A stretch of 64,000 bases of DNA. It comes from Aphanomyces cochlioides (taxonomy: Eukaryota; Oomycota; Saprolegniomycetes; Saprolegniales; Verrucalvaceae). Shown piece after piece: positions 1 to 11,400 of the stretch (the stretch's first letter is position 1; every line of letters starts with the position of its first letter). A model generated the notes under the pieces. It searched no databases, was not told where the DNA came from, and worked only from the letters and a program-made list of their open reading frames with translations. A program made the translations under genes and the position numbers. The stretch covers positions 496,001 to 560,000 of the forward strand of contig JAHQRK010000031.1 in NCBI GenBank assembly GCA_019828595.1, read 5' to 3'.

Positions 1-30
1 CGAGATAACAATGTAGATTGAAGATTTCAG

Positions 31-250
31 CTTCACAAACGACCGAATAATGCAAGTCGTGGGGCATGTTTGTCAAGGAAGAACGTTGTCAAAAACGGAG
101 CTTATGTCCAAGGAGATCTCGTTCGAAGCGTTCCAAGAAGCAATGATCGCCATGGCATGCTACAAGTTTCCAGACCCGTACCTCTCAATTGAGAATCGCT
201 TCGAGAAGTTCGCGAACATGTACATCATCTCCATCAAGGATTTGATGTGA
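31..250 (+). CDS. 3' end of an EF-hand-like protein (partial)
   Basis: The window opens inside an intron whose acceptor CAG lies at 28-30. The last exon then runs in frame to TGA at 248-250, giving about 72 C-terminal residues. The stretch SFEAFQEAMIAMACYKFPDP followed by a helix resembles the last EF-hand-like helix of oomycete calcium-binding or coiled-coil proteins, where an 'ISFEEFLEALVRIA' type motif is common. The N-terminus is outside the window, so function cannot be assigned. The neighbouring gene starts only about 130 bp downstream on the same strand. Coding status is fairly sure; the family is a guess. Confidence 0.5.
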
Positions 251-312
251 GCTGATCAAACTAAATTTCGAAATGTCCTTTCTTCAAAACTTCGCGCACT
301 TTTTATCCAGAA

Positions 313-322
313 ATCCGGATAA
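313..322. promoter_or_regulatory. ATCCGGATAA promoter palindrome
   Basis: The motif lies about 55 bp upstream of the ATG at 378. It is the first of a recurrent series found at many gene starts in this window. Its position argues for translation starting at 378 rather than at the upstream in-frame ATG at 273. Confidence 0.5.
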
Positions 323-377
323 AGTCATTATACGGAAGCATTTAGTCGCATTTAGGCTTTTCCCTGGAGACGACATT

Positions 378-3300
378 ATGTTCCGAAAGCCACAGTCGGG
401 AAATTGGGCTGATGCCTCCGACGAAGACGATGAGCGTGCAATTCTGCAAGCCCAAAAAGAAGCAAAGAGCTCTCCAAAGGAATCTGCACCTGCTCCTGTG
501 ACTTCAAATGCTCCAGCTGCTGCGTCAAACTTTTGGGCATCTCGCAACCACAGAAAAGACAGACCTTCTGGTGAAGATCAGGAAAGCAACGCACGGCCTG
601 CGTACTATCGCCGAGATGGACGCGATTTTGGACGTGACCGTGACGGAAGAGATTTCGGACGTGATCGAGACGGTCACAATGGTGGCCGAGATCGAGATGG
701 ACGAGAAGGTGGACGAGAAGGTGGACGTGATCGAGACGGTCGCGATGGTGGCCGAGATCGAGATGGACGAGAATGTGGACGTGATCGATTTGACCGACGC
801 GACTTCAGTCGCTCCTACGATAGACATGACAGAAATTATGGTCCACGAAATGACAGTGGATATGACCGTGGCAACGCGTCGCATGATTATCATCACCGTA
901 CTCCAGTCATTCGCCATCAAGGTTTCGTCACGCATGTTCGTGAGGATGGTGGATTTGGATTTCTCCATTGCTTGGAACTACAACAAGATGTGTTCTTTCA
1001 CGAGTCTGAAGTCCCAGAACGCGAATCGACTGATGGAGAACCTCAATCCCACGTGCAGGTACGAAACATCGGAATTCTGTTGACCTAAAGTTGTTTTGGT
1101 AGGTTGGTGATGAGCTTGAGTTTGAATTGAGTGTAAACCGTCGCAATGGCAAAGAAAGTGCAGTTCACATTATTCGTTTGCCCAAAGGAACGATTGTGCT
1201 TGAAGATATTTCGGAAGATTGGTCGACTGGCACAGTCACTAAAAGTCTTCCACCAAAGCACAAAACCCATTCACGCCACGCCTCATCGGAGCTTTTCGGC
1301 ACAATAGAGATGGAGGCTACCGCTGCATCTGGCCGCAAGCAAATCGTTCGATTCTTAGCCGAAAGTTTCACGGTGCTTACACATGCCACCACGATTTCAT
1401 AATGTTTTATGGTAGGGTCATTCCCCTCGTGTTGGTGACGAAGTGCAATTTCACATCTCGGTGCACCGCCAAACTAGCGTCAAACGAGCAGTTGACTTGA
1501 CTATCACATGCAGCGCTAGTTCAAAGCGTGAGGCTGCGATTGAAGCTGCTCTTGCAACATTAGAGCGCGAAACTGGTGTCGTACAATCTATCAAAGGGCA
1601 TGCAGGTTTTATCAAGTGTCTTTCACGTCTCCAGGATGCCTACTTTGCTTGTGACAAGACAGAAGGAATTGCCGAAGGCGATGATGTCTCGTTTTTTGTC
1701 CTCCCAGATGAATTCCACCCAGCAGAAGAATCTGGTCCAGCTAGCCGAGGAAATACTAGTCAGCAACGCGTTACCGCAATGCGCGTGGAGAAGTTACCTC
1801 CTGGAACTGTTGTTTTTGAGCCATTAGTTGCGACTGACGTCGAAGGCACAGTGCTTGTAGCACCTCCAAGAGAACATGCACGCCATGGCTTTGGTGGTGG
1901 TAAACCATCAAATCCCCATCGCAGCTCAACTGGTCAAATTCAAGGACCAGATGGACAGCAATTACCTGTAGGTCATGCTCGATATTGCTAGATTGAAATT
2001 CTCGTAGGTGCACATGGCTGATGTGGATGAAGGCTATGTGCCAAAAGAGGGCGACATCGTTACTATGGATATCATTGAGGACCGTCGTCGCCATATGCAT
2101 TTTGCAGTGCGTGTCCGTTGTAAAACGTTGAATCCTGTTGATCGTGAGATGGGCACAATCGGATCGCTCAAAGATGACTTCGGCTTCATCAAGTACGTTC
2201 ACATAAAGGAAGTACCGTTAGATAGAACCTTCCTAGATATGTTGATCGAGCTGGCGATGTTTACTTCCGCATTTCAGATGTCATGGATGTGTCCGGTGGT
2301 ATCTCTTTGCGAATTGGTGTCGAAGCTTCTTTTGATCTGGTTCAAACTAAGGGCAAAGAAGGTCTGCGAGCAACACGAGTACAGCTTTTACCCAAAAACA
2401 CGATCGTGTGGGAAACTGAAGTTCAAAACCAAGCGACTGGTGTGATCGTGACTGTTCCATCAGCCAAGTATAACAAAAAAGAATTGGGCCGCCTGCGCTT
2501 CACTTCGACAGTGTGTCCTCTGGAGCCATACCCCACGCTTCGTGAGCAAATTCAGACAGCGTTTGATGTCGAGAAGACTGAAGTTTTGGAACTCAAACAG
2601 CTCAATCCACACCAAAGAGCTGGTGTCCTTTCTTACTGTGGTCTCGTTGGTCTTGATGCTCAAGAGAAGGGAAAAGAAATCGCCGTGACCAAAGGATCCT
2701 CTGCGCCTGAGTGGTCTGCCTCTGTTACGGCCCACGAAGCTGAGGCTGACTTTTCGTTGGATGCCATCCAAGACGTGCGATATGAACCAAGCGAGGGCGA
2801 CACTGTCACTTGCTCGATCTTTCTCACGAAACGTGGTCACCATTTGGTTGCAAAATCCATTGTCGCAACAAGTACAGCGGTCTTGACGAAAGGAGAAGGT
2901 TGGATCTCGCTTGTCAAGTCTGAAGGCTACGGCTTCATTGAAACTACCCATGGCGACTCGGTTTTCTTTCACATGAGCGATATCGAGCAGGGAGCAAAAG
3001 TCAAGGAAGATGACGAGGTCTCGTTTTCTATCAAGATTCAGTCCGATAAGAAGAAAAAGGCAGTCGGTATTGCTGTGCTTGCACCCGGCACCTTGCCTCC
3101 CAAACAAATTCGTCAACTGGAGGCGGTTGTTTCACGTGCAAGCCACCGACAAAAGAAGAAGCACTCAACTGCTGGCAAACTCAAAGTCCTCGGAGAATCA
3201 CACGAAAATGACGACGATGACGAGACACGCAACATTTATGCATATCATGTTGAGGACCAAGTTGTGCCGACTGTCGTGCTGCGACCTGGAGATATTGTCA

Positions 3301-3769
3301 CTTGCCAAGTGCGCGGCAATGGCAGACAGGCGACTCAAGTGGCTCTCGTATCTTCTTTGGCCAAATCTGGTGTTGTCGAAGTTGTAGGAGTCCAAGGTGG
3401 CACAATTGCCATTGCAGATTCGGATGAGCGTGTCGCCTATCTCAACAAGAGCATTCTGAATGGCGATGTAGCTTTGGGTGTCGGCGACAAAGTTGAATTT
3501 GCACTAACATCTCCTGGTGAAGACAAACCAGTGATGGCGACCCACATTGTCCGCGTGGAGGTATGCAACTGAATGATGTGAGGTATTTCGTCACTCACTT
3601 CCATTAGGGACCCGATCGTAAAGTTGGTGTGAACTCGAGTTTGCGTCGCGTTCTCAAGGAAAGCGGTGGGGTTGCAACATCCCGGATGGCCAAGGGTCCC
3701 GACGGAACCAAAGGATTTGCTGCCGGCTGGCAAGCTGACGTCATGACAAAAACCGTAGTAGAGTTATAA
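378..3769 (+). CDS. UNR/CSDE1-like multi-cold-shock-domain RNA-binding protein
   Basis: This is a six-exon gene: 378-1058, 1103-1372, 1416-1967, 2008-2192, 2237-3560 and 3608-3769, with introns of 40-47 nt. The N-terminus carries a degenerate Asp-Gly-Arg-Asp repeat (about residues 75-140). It is followed by alternating canonical and non-canonical cold-shock domains. Canonical RNP1-type cores are visible as GGFGFLH, DDFGFIKYVDRAGDVYF and EGYGFIETTHGDSVFFH, and two more divergent ones occur. The last exon carries a SUZ-C-like tail with the motif MAKGPDGTKGF. This layout matches metazoan UNR/CSDE1, a cytoplasmic mRNA-binding regulator of translation and stability. Role by homology only. The start at 378 is chosen because of the promoter motif at 313-322. 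The FYVE gene begins 28 bp after its stop. Confidence 0.82.
606..790 (+). repeat. Degenerate DGRD-coding minisatellite
   Basis: A short imperfect tandem repeat (units such as ggacgtgatcgagacggt) encodes the Arg/Asp/Gly-rich N-terminal region of the UNR-like protein. All frames are open here because of the repeat, so overlapping ORFs are shadows. Such RD/RGG-like tracts are commonly disordered RNA-binding segments. Confidence 0.7.
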
Positions 3770-3796
3770 CCACCTCTGAAACCGACCTTGTTTTCC

Positions 3797-4321
3797 ATGC
3801 TCAACCCTGACGTCGTTGCTCTTGCTACAAATGGCCAGTGGCCCCAACTTCTCGCACAAGTCGAGGCCGATCCATCCATTACCGCTAACGTTGACGAGCT
3901 TGGCTTCACCCTTCTCCATTACATGTGCATGCATCCTGCTCTTTCACCTTCCATACTCGAGTCATATATTCGCATCGCTCCCAACCAAATCCTCGATGCT
4001 CTCCAACGCTCCAAGCGCTCGATTACCTCAGTCGCCAAGTGCTCTCCTCGCATCCACACCATCTTGAAGGACTCGTTGGGTTATCCCAAGATGGCCGTGC
4101 AACGCATACATCCACTTCCTCCTCGATGGAAGGAGGCGCCTCTCTGCTCCCTCTGCTCTGCAACGTTTTCATTCACCAAACGGCGCCACCATTGCCGTGC
4201 GTGTGGTCATAGCGTCTGTGGAACGCATTCTCGGCAAAAAGTCCCACTTGACCATACCCCGGGCGATACATGTCGAGTCTGTGACGTTTGCTTTGATAAC
4301 CAAACGACCATGGCTGGTTGA
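3797..4321 (+). CDS. Small FYVE zinc-finger protein
   Basis: This is a single-exon gene of 174 residues. The N-terminal half is helical and ankyrin-like, with a GFTLLHYMCMHP segment near residue 37. The C-terminal third is a FYVE finger. It has paired cysteines CSLC, the signature RRHHCRACG and further CX2C pairs ending in CRVCDVC, which fits two-zinc coordination. FYVE domains bind phosphatidylinositol 3-phosphate on endosomes. The usual N-terminal WxxD is only WKE here, so lipid binding may be weakened. The start ATG lies 28 bp after the UNR-like stop, so the intergenic promoter is extremely short. It converges with the coiled-coil gene at 4385. Confidence 0.75.
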   Translation: MLNPDVVALATNGQWPQLLAQVEADPSITANVDELGFTLLHYMCMHPALSPSILESYIRIAPNQILDALQRSKRSITSVAKCSPRIHTILKDSLGYPKMAVQRIHPLPPRWKEAPLCSLCSATFSFTKRRHHCRACGHSVCGTHSRQKVPLDHTPGDTCRVCDVCFDNQTTMAG

Positions 4322-4384
4322 ATACACTCAAACGCACAGATTGGCATGGTTTGTGTCGGGAGTTTGTATCGATAAATTAACGTT

Positions 4385-5269
4385 TTATGCATTTCGCACT
4401 GATGGCTTGGCTTGCTTCTTGCAGCTTCTTTGGTAGAGCTGGTCACATGCTGCCGCATTGGTGGGGTCCAATTTGTTCAGCTCGGCAAGAAATGCCAATT
4501 CGCGGGCCATACTCTCAGTCACGTGATTGAAGATGGCATCAACTTGGTTCACGTCGGACTGACAAATGGGTTTGCTGTGAAGCGCGGCGGCCACCGCGTT
4601 TGCATCCATGGTATTGTCAATTTCGATTCCCATTCCCTTGAAGTAGTCTTGCATAACTGAATTGATATGCTCATATCGCAACAAAGCCGCTTGCTGTACT
4701 TGCATTTCGCCTTCATGTGCAGCAAAACGAGCATTCCACTGAGCAGCTTCAAGATCAAATTGCGCTGCACGAGCAGCGGACTCAGCGACGGTCACTTCTA
4801 AACGAGCGCGTTCTTGGTGAAGATTGGCAGCCAATGCATCAATTTTAGCATGTGCGATCTTGAGCTGCCATGTGAGGGCGTCGATCTTTTGAGTGTCGCT
4901 CGGGTTTGATTCGGTTTCGTTATCGTCTGTCTGAATAGCAATCTCTGTAGTTATGATTTTTGGTGGCGGGGTTTCCAGCTGGGCAATGCGGGCCTTGTAC
5001 GCTGCCATGTCTTGACGGTTGAGCACGATTTTTGCAGTGACTTTACGAAGCATGAGTACGAGGAACTCGTTTTGCTTGGTCAGTCTCTCAACTTCGGCGT
5101 TAGGATCGCTTGGTGCGTCGACAAACTGCGCAAACGAGTTCACAATGACAGCCTCATCGGTTTGATCAAGTTCGACATCTTGCTCAGGCTCTTGAAGCTC
5201 AGGAAAAGCTGCGTCAGATTCGACATAACTCGACTCTAAAGTGCTGGTAAGACAAACAACCAGGTTCAT
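4385..5269 (-). CDS. Coiled-coil protein, unknown
   Basis: An uninterrupted 294-residue reading frame. It has an acidic N-terminus (about residues 15-60), a leucine-rich heptad helix at about 60-100, an IAIQTD segment near 115 and a long Ala/Glu/Gln-rich coiled coil at about 130-215. The C-terminus is globular and helical. The ATG at 5269 leaves only 32 bp to the opposite-strand small ORF at 5302, so a further 5' exon or a different start is possible. The IQTD motif and composition resemble the larger coiled-coil gene immediately upstream on the same strand. No family is recognised. Confidence 0.6.
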   Translation of the reverse strand: MNLVVCLTSTLESSYVESDAAFPELQEPEQDVELDQTDEAVIVNSFAQFVDAPSDPNAEVERLTKQNEFLVLMLRKVTAKIVLNRQDMAAYKARIAQLETPPPKIITTEIAIQTDDNETESNPSDTQKIDALTWQLKIAHAKIDALAANLHQERARLEVTVAESAARAAQFDLEAAQWNARFAAHEGEMQVQQAALLRYEHINSVMQDYFKGMGIEIDNTMDANAVAAALHSKPICQSDVNQVDAIFNHVTESMARELAFLAELNKLDPTNAAACDQLYQRSCKKQAKPSVRNA

Positions 5270-5301
5270 TCATACCAGTGTCGGAGTGATATGACAAAAC
5301 C

Positions 5302-5487
5302 ATGGGCATTCTCGCAGATTCGGGTTTGATGAACGATTCTTCAGCGGGCTGGGGAACTATTACATCATACTCCTTGTCGACAGACGACGAAGTTGTTGCC
5401 GTAGATGGACAAAATGGTGGATGGGCGACCCGCGACCAAAAGCCAGCGGGGAGGACCGATCGCTGGGGAAATATAGCTGCTTTCTAG
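5302..5487 (+). CDS. Possible 61-residue protein
   Basis: A complete ATG-to-stop frame rich in Gly, Trp and Asp (GWGT, GWATR and RWGN repeats). Codon use is plausible and it does not mirror a coding frame on the other strand. It lies between two minus-strand coiled-coil genes, with no promoter motif and only 32 bp to the divergent neighbour. It could be a real small gene or chance; no homology is recognised. Confidence 0.3.
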   Translation: MGILADSGLMNDSSAGWGTITSYSLSTDDEVVAVDGQNGGWATRDQKPAGRTDRWGNIAAF

Positions 5488-5528
5488 ACCGCCAGTAGTA
5501 ATCTGAGTGTCACTGGCTCGATGGGACA

Positions 5529-8289
5529 TTACTCTACCTGTTTCGAAAGCCCGAGTTTTGCTTGAGCAAGCTCCAAGAGTGGTTTTGACGGTTCACTCAC
5601 GATGTGAGCCAATTGATCGATAAACAAACTCGACTGTGGCGGCGTCGCGTCTCGCATTTTTTGTTCGGGAATGAGAATAAGTTTTGGACCAAAAATACAC
5701 CAGCGATGGGGCAAGCGACAAGCCTCTACAATTCCCAAAATTTGGTCCAAGCAAATTTATCCACTTTTTGAAACTTCGAATTCGATTGGTTTCGTCCTCC
5801 GAATGAACAACCTGGAGACACAACTCAGTGAAACGTCATGACATCAAGCAAGATGGTTCGGCAGTTGTCTGGACTCTCTTCCAGAGCATGTTCCAGTTGA
5901 TTGAGTAAAAGCTGACGACGTTTTCGACTGCCAGAGCCATCGCGATGCCGCTTTCGGTTTTCCAAGAGGGTTTCAACATCTTGGGAGGAGAAGCCGATGG
6001 ATGTGATGACATCCATCGAAGGAATAGCATCCGGGCTATTTTGGTTTGACTCTTCTTTTGGAGGTGCAATATTGTCTTGGACAAAGAGAACATGAAATGC
6101 CACATCGTAGACACACGCCCGTAGCCCATCGAGCATTGTCATCGAGGACATCTTCTCGACATCGTCTTGAGGAGTTGCCTCGAGCTTTTTCATTTTTGAA
6201 TGAAGACGCTCGTTCTTCTCCTCCAATATAATCCTTTCGTTGTCGCGAATTCGCTCCTTGGCTTTGAGCGCGTCCAAGACTGCTTGTTTTTGACTCAATC
6301 GTCGTTTGAGTTGTTTTACGAGCTGGTCTTTGTCGCCATCAAACTCGTCAGGGCAGTTTTCGGGTGTCTTGGCTGGCACTTCGAGCTTCTCCAACTTGTC
6401 TTTTAGTGATTTAATGGTGATTTGCATGGCTGCACCACGTCGAATGGCGTTGTCTTTTTCAGCCTTGACTTGTTGGATCTCAGCTTGTAAGTCTTGAACT
6501 TGTCGTTGCAATCGTTGATTGCGAGCATTATCCTCCTATTCATGATGGATAGAAATCAAAATGATTCATGGCAAGAAAAGTACCTGGTTTGCCTTGATCA
6601 AGTTCGATTCTTTTCGCAATTTTTGCTTCAGTTTAAGCTTCTCCTCTTCAAAAGCTGCTTGATTAGTTTCAATTGTGTTTTTGTAATGCTGTATTAAGTC
6701 TTGTTTGCGTCGCACGTTTTCTCGCATCCGACTTCCTTCTTCCCGCAATCGAGCAATCATATGCTCCATTTCTCGGTTCTGCTTCATTTGTTCTTCATAG
6801 GAATGTCGAATCGAGTCGATTTCACCCATCTTCTCCACCTGCATGGCGCTCAATGCTGCCTCATGTGCTGCCTTCATCTGATCCACTTCGGTCTAAAAGA
6901 GCATGACAGGTTGAAATTGGCTAAGACATAATGGAATACCCTGGTATTTGCGAGCTCCACCTGGGCTTGGAGCACTTGTTTTTGCCACGTCTGGGCATGG
7001 ACAACCCATGAACACATGTGATCAGGCTCAATATCCCATGGAATTGCGGCATGTTCGATGCATGGGGCAAGTAGCTCTGTCTTCTTAGGTGGAAATTGCG
7101 TCACTAAAGCCAATCTTTGTTCCAATTGAGCTTGCAATTCGTCGCTGGCACGTTGGAGCGCCACCATACTGTCCAGTTGGAGTTGCAATACATGCGATTG
7201 TTTCAATGCGGCATGTAGATCCTCTTGCGTTTGTCGAACTTCTGTCTCGCGTTCTTTTACAATCGCTTCCAGTTTTTCTCGATGACAAGTGTCCTGAGTC
7301 TTTTCGTCCAGAAGGCGATTTTGATGTTCATGCATCGTTTTCCACTCTAAAATATCCACTGCATGCTCTTCCTTGAGCTGCGCTAAAGCGCTTTTGCTTT
7401 GCATTTCCACTTGATGGAGCTTTTCCGTGGCGGCATGTAAAGAACTGACGAGCGTAATGCATTCAGTCTCTGACGTCAAAAGACGATGGTTTGTTTCCGT
7501 CAGTTGAGTCTACAAATGAATCATTCAAGAGCTGAACAACGTATTCGTACTTGCAAAGCTTGTACTTGGGTCTCATACGCGGCAATGCGTGCGGCGTGAT
7601 CAACCTGTGCAATCTCCCATTGAGTTGTGATGGCAGACAGCTTTTGAAGGGTCTCTCCATGTTCTTCGTCAATGGATGACGAGTTGCCACTGCATTGAAC
7701 AGATGCATCAACCAATATTGTCGTCTTCACGCCATGCTCTGTCTGAATGCCTGCGTCAATATAATCACATTGACTTAAACGACGAACTTGTGCAGGCTTA
7801 TCAGCTGCATACTCCAAAGTCTGAGTCTCGGTCTATTGAAAATCAATAAGCATTTCGTGCAAAGCAATTGACTACCTCACAGGTTTCGCAACAATTCATC
7901 GCGCGCAACTGATTCATCAGTTGTTCGTTAACACGCACCATGCTTTCCAGTCTCTTTTCCAGTTCTTGTGCATGTTCGCGGACAATAGTCAGCTCTTCAT
8001 TTCGGTGACTCTGTCCTCTTTCTTCCAAACCTATGAACCGCGAACCCTCTATAGATCCTTCAACTCTCCGAGCAATCTGCACCTCCCCACTCGGATCTTC
8101 AGAAGTTGCCGAATCCGCGGATTGCGCTGTCTTTGCAATCTCCAAGTCCCACAAGGCGCTCTCAAGCTGTTCAAGCAAAATTGTCTTTTCATCTTGCAGA
8201 TCTTGAATCAACTGGTCCTTACGTTCGAGAAGATCCAGGATCATTTTCGCGTCAATGTCGACACCATCGTTGTCATCGATGTCCTGCAT
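5529..8289 (-). CDS. Large coiled-coil protein with probable damaged or misread 3' end
   Basis: Exons on the minus strand are 8289-7876, 7832-7551, 7509-6940, 6892-6584 and 6535 onward, joined by introns of 36-48 nt. Start MQDIDDND at 8289 is chosen because the longer frame reads back through the promoter palindrome. Nearly the whole protein is heptad-rich coiled coil (about 600 residues), with an AGIQTE segment like that of the neighbour at 4385. The main frame stops at 5825. Open, protein-like sequence continues in two other frames down to 5529 and would join smoothly with two single-base changes near 5826 and 5750. Undetected tiny introns, assembly indels or real decay could explain this. 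It is divergently paired with the bromodomain gene; a structural or centrosomal role is only a guess. Confidence 0.6.
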
Positions 8290-8410
8290 CGATCTCGGAA
8301 AATTTGAAAATGAGATCTGAGACGCAAAAAGCTCGGGGGTGCAGGGGTTATATCCGGATATCATCCGGACAACTAATTCTGGACCTTCAAATCATTTTGG
8401 CTTTTTCCGC
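8290..8410. promoter_or_regulatory. Bidirectional promoter with CCGGAT palindromes
   Basis: Only 121 bp separate the divergent starts at 8289 (minus) and 8411 (plus). The gap contains TATATCCGGATATCATCCGGAC at about 8349-8370: one full palindrome and an adjacent half copy. A shared core promoter is the simplest reading. Confidence 0.6.
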
Positions 8411-11400
8411 ATGAGCGCGGAATCGCCGACAAACAAGGAGAAGGAGCGCATCGGCAAATATGCTCATGCGGCTTGTGAACAAGTGCTAGGACATCTCCTA
8501 GGACATGCGTCATTGCGAAATCCGGAGCTTTCGTCGTGGGGTAAGACCGCGCTACTCGAGGGAACATTTCGGGACGTGGACGCGTTACCGAGCAATGTGA
8601 AAGCCAAGTTGACGAGAAAGTGCATGGGTTTGGACGTTGTACAAAAGATGCTTGGCTCCAAGCCGTCGCGGTGCCGCTTCAAAACAGTTGACAAGTTTTC
8701 AAAAGATGTCCGCTTCGTCTTTCAAAACATCCTCGCATGGCAGGCCTACGTCAAGGAGCATCAACCGAGTGCATACGACGAATTACTCCAGCAAACTGCA
8801 CAACGATTGTTGCAGGTACAAATACAGTCGAAAAACATGCGTTTGATTCGTCAACTAGGGTTTTGATATGATGTACAAAGGCGAATTGGCAAGACATGCA
8901 TCAGGGGCACAGCAACAGCAGCAAGGAGCTCCACCTCCGCCGAGTGAATCACCACCACCTCCACCACCACCGTCTGCTTCACCCACACCAACTCCAACCA
9001 ACGGCCAGACACCACGATTAAACGAAAGCGACACACAGAAATGCCTTGGGATTGTCCAACGCATTATCAAGCATAAGGAGCATGGACTTCCAGTTGCGGC
9101 ACCCTTTCTTCATCCAGTGGATTTGACTATGTATGTCGACTACAAAGTGAAGATTCCCCATCGAATGCATCTTTTTGGTGTCCAGCAAAAGCTCAGCAAT
9201 GCAGCATACGTTAAACTGGAAGACTTTGCACATGACATGCGACTCATCTTCGCCAATTGCTTGGTCTACAACTCAGAAGTCTTCTTGAGTGTCAAGATCC
9301 GCGATCATGCTGTCAAATTGATGCATCTCTTTGAAGATCTCATGAACCAAACATTTGACCAAGGTGGAAACACTTGGCATGGGATGCCTCAACCTGACCG
9401 TTGGAAATGCCACGACATCATACACAACATTTTGGCTCACCGCACCGACGGCGTCGAGACCGCTCAGTGGTTCAAACATCCCATCGCGGTACATTTTATC
9501 TCCTCAGCATCTTAAACGTGTTGGTTAGACATACTACGCATCGGCAGATCAAGCACCTTACAACTACTTCAAAGTCATCAAGCGGCCCATGGATATTGGG
9601 ACCGTGACAGTACGCTTGAATCAATCGGTTATGAAATGATAGCGGAATTGTAGTCACGTCTGCATCTTGGGGAATACACTGAAGTTGCGTCAGCAGTGAA
9701 GGACCTTCGTCTTGTCTTTGATAATTGTATCAAATACTGGAAGGGCCATCCTGATGGACAGATTTATCGGGACGCTGCAAAAGCCTTGCTGTCCATGTTG
9801 CAAAGTAACGTCTTGTCAGCATTTGGACCATCGTACAGTGGGCTGTTTGAGAAAAGTTCAAAGTCCAAGTCCTCGTCCTCAACACCGGCGCCAGAGGCTG
9901 GGGTTCGTTTCACTGTTTGTGCGTTTCCTGTATTGACGGCAGTGTTGTCTTGTAGAAGTCTTCCGCACCAACACCAGTTTATAAGGAATCGAAAAAGTCT
10001 TCATCCAGGCGAGAGTTTGCTGAAAAGGATAATTGTATGAAGATCCTCGAACTCATTCGCCAGCACAAAATGAAGGGTGTCATGGGCGAGATCCTCACGG
10101 CAGGTCCATTCTTGCATGCCGTGGATATTACGAAATATCCCGATTATGCTCAAATCGTCACGGAGCCTATGGATTTCAATAAGATTGAGGTAAATGATGC
10201 TTTGGACTTGGGTGTCTGACCTCTTTATCTTTAGCGTAAGCTCAAAAGCAATCGATATTCGAGCGTGTCAGAATTTTCAGCTGACGTTCACTTGATATTT
10301 TCCAATTGTATGAAATACAACAGTGACCCTGTTGAAGGCGCTGATATTCGAACAATGGCCACCAATCTTCGCGACTATTTTGTCTCACTGTACAAGGAGT
10401 TGGTACGACGATTATAAAAACAATTGTCTGATCTTTGCCACAGGAATCAGGTCGTGATATTGTTGTGACGAAGCCACCGCCGACTGTCGTGCTGACCAAG
10501 CCAAAAAAGACTTCAAGCGGTAGGCAGTCTTGAAATATCTGTACGGGTCATTAAGTATGATTGCAGAATCTGTGGCTCAACCTCCTGCACCGCCGGCTAC
10601 TGTTTTGACAATCGCTGCTACGACGATGGATTCATCCAGCGATAAGAAACACAAAAAGGAAAAGAAGAAGAAAAAAGACAAGAAAAAGGAAAAGAAGGAA
10701 AAGAAAAAACACAAGCATCATCACGAAGACGCACCGGTGCCACCACCACCACCGCCACCGGCCGCCGTAGTTGACTTGACGAGTCCGTCGAAAGTCTCCA
10801 GTCGGAAATCAACGTCGTCATCTTCAAAACTATCTAAACACAAAGTTAAATTGGATCTAGCACCCTGGGAAGCCACATGTGAACGCCTTGTCTCACGTAT
10901 CCTCAAGCTTGAGTTTGTTGCGGCCATGCATTTTGAGGCTCCGCTTGCAGAAAAGCTCCCAGACCTGGCCAAGATTTATCGAGAAATCATACCTGAACCG
11001 ATGGATCTTGGGACACTTCGAAACAAATTGATTGCTCATGAGATTCCTGATCAAGTGGAGTTTGTTCGACTCGGAAGACTAATTTTTGACAACGCCAAAA
11101 CCTTTAATGCGGGTCCAGATGCTGCGTCTATCCGTGTCCGCGAAACTGCAGATCACTTGAGGTATAGTTCCTGTCATGTTTTTTCTCATGTCGCGAAGAT
11201 GGCTTTTTGATTCACTTTGCGTTGAAGCGTGTGTGATCGATGATGCCGATGCGAGGAAACAGTGGCGCAATGACCGATTCACCGCAGTTCAAACACTGAA
11301 GTTTGTCGAGAATAGACCCAACAAAGAGTGTCTCAAAGTTCTTAAATCACTCACGAGTCAAAAACATGTCAAAGACACTTGGCCTTTTCTTGAACCTGCA

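Noticed and set aside
273..377. Upstream in-frame ATG at 273 for the UNR-like gene
   Set aside because: The added segment would translate through the promoter palindrome; ATG 378 follows it at the usual distance.
508..1083. Long open frames on both strands over the DGRD repeat
   Set aside because: They arise from the minisatellite being open in all frames; only the frame that splices into cold-shock domains is supported.
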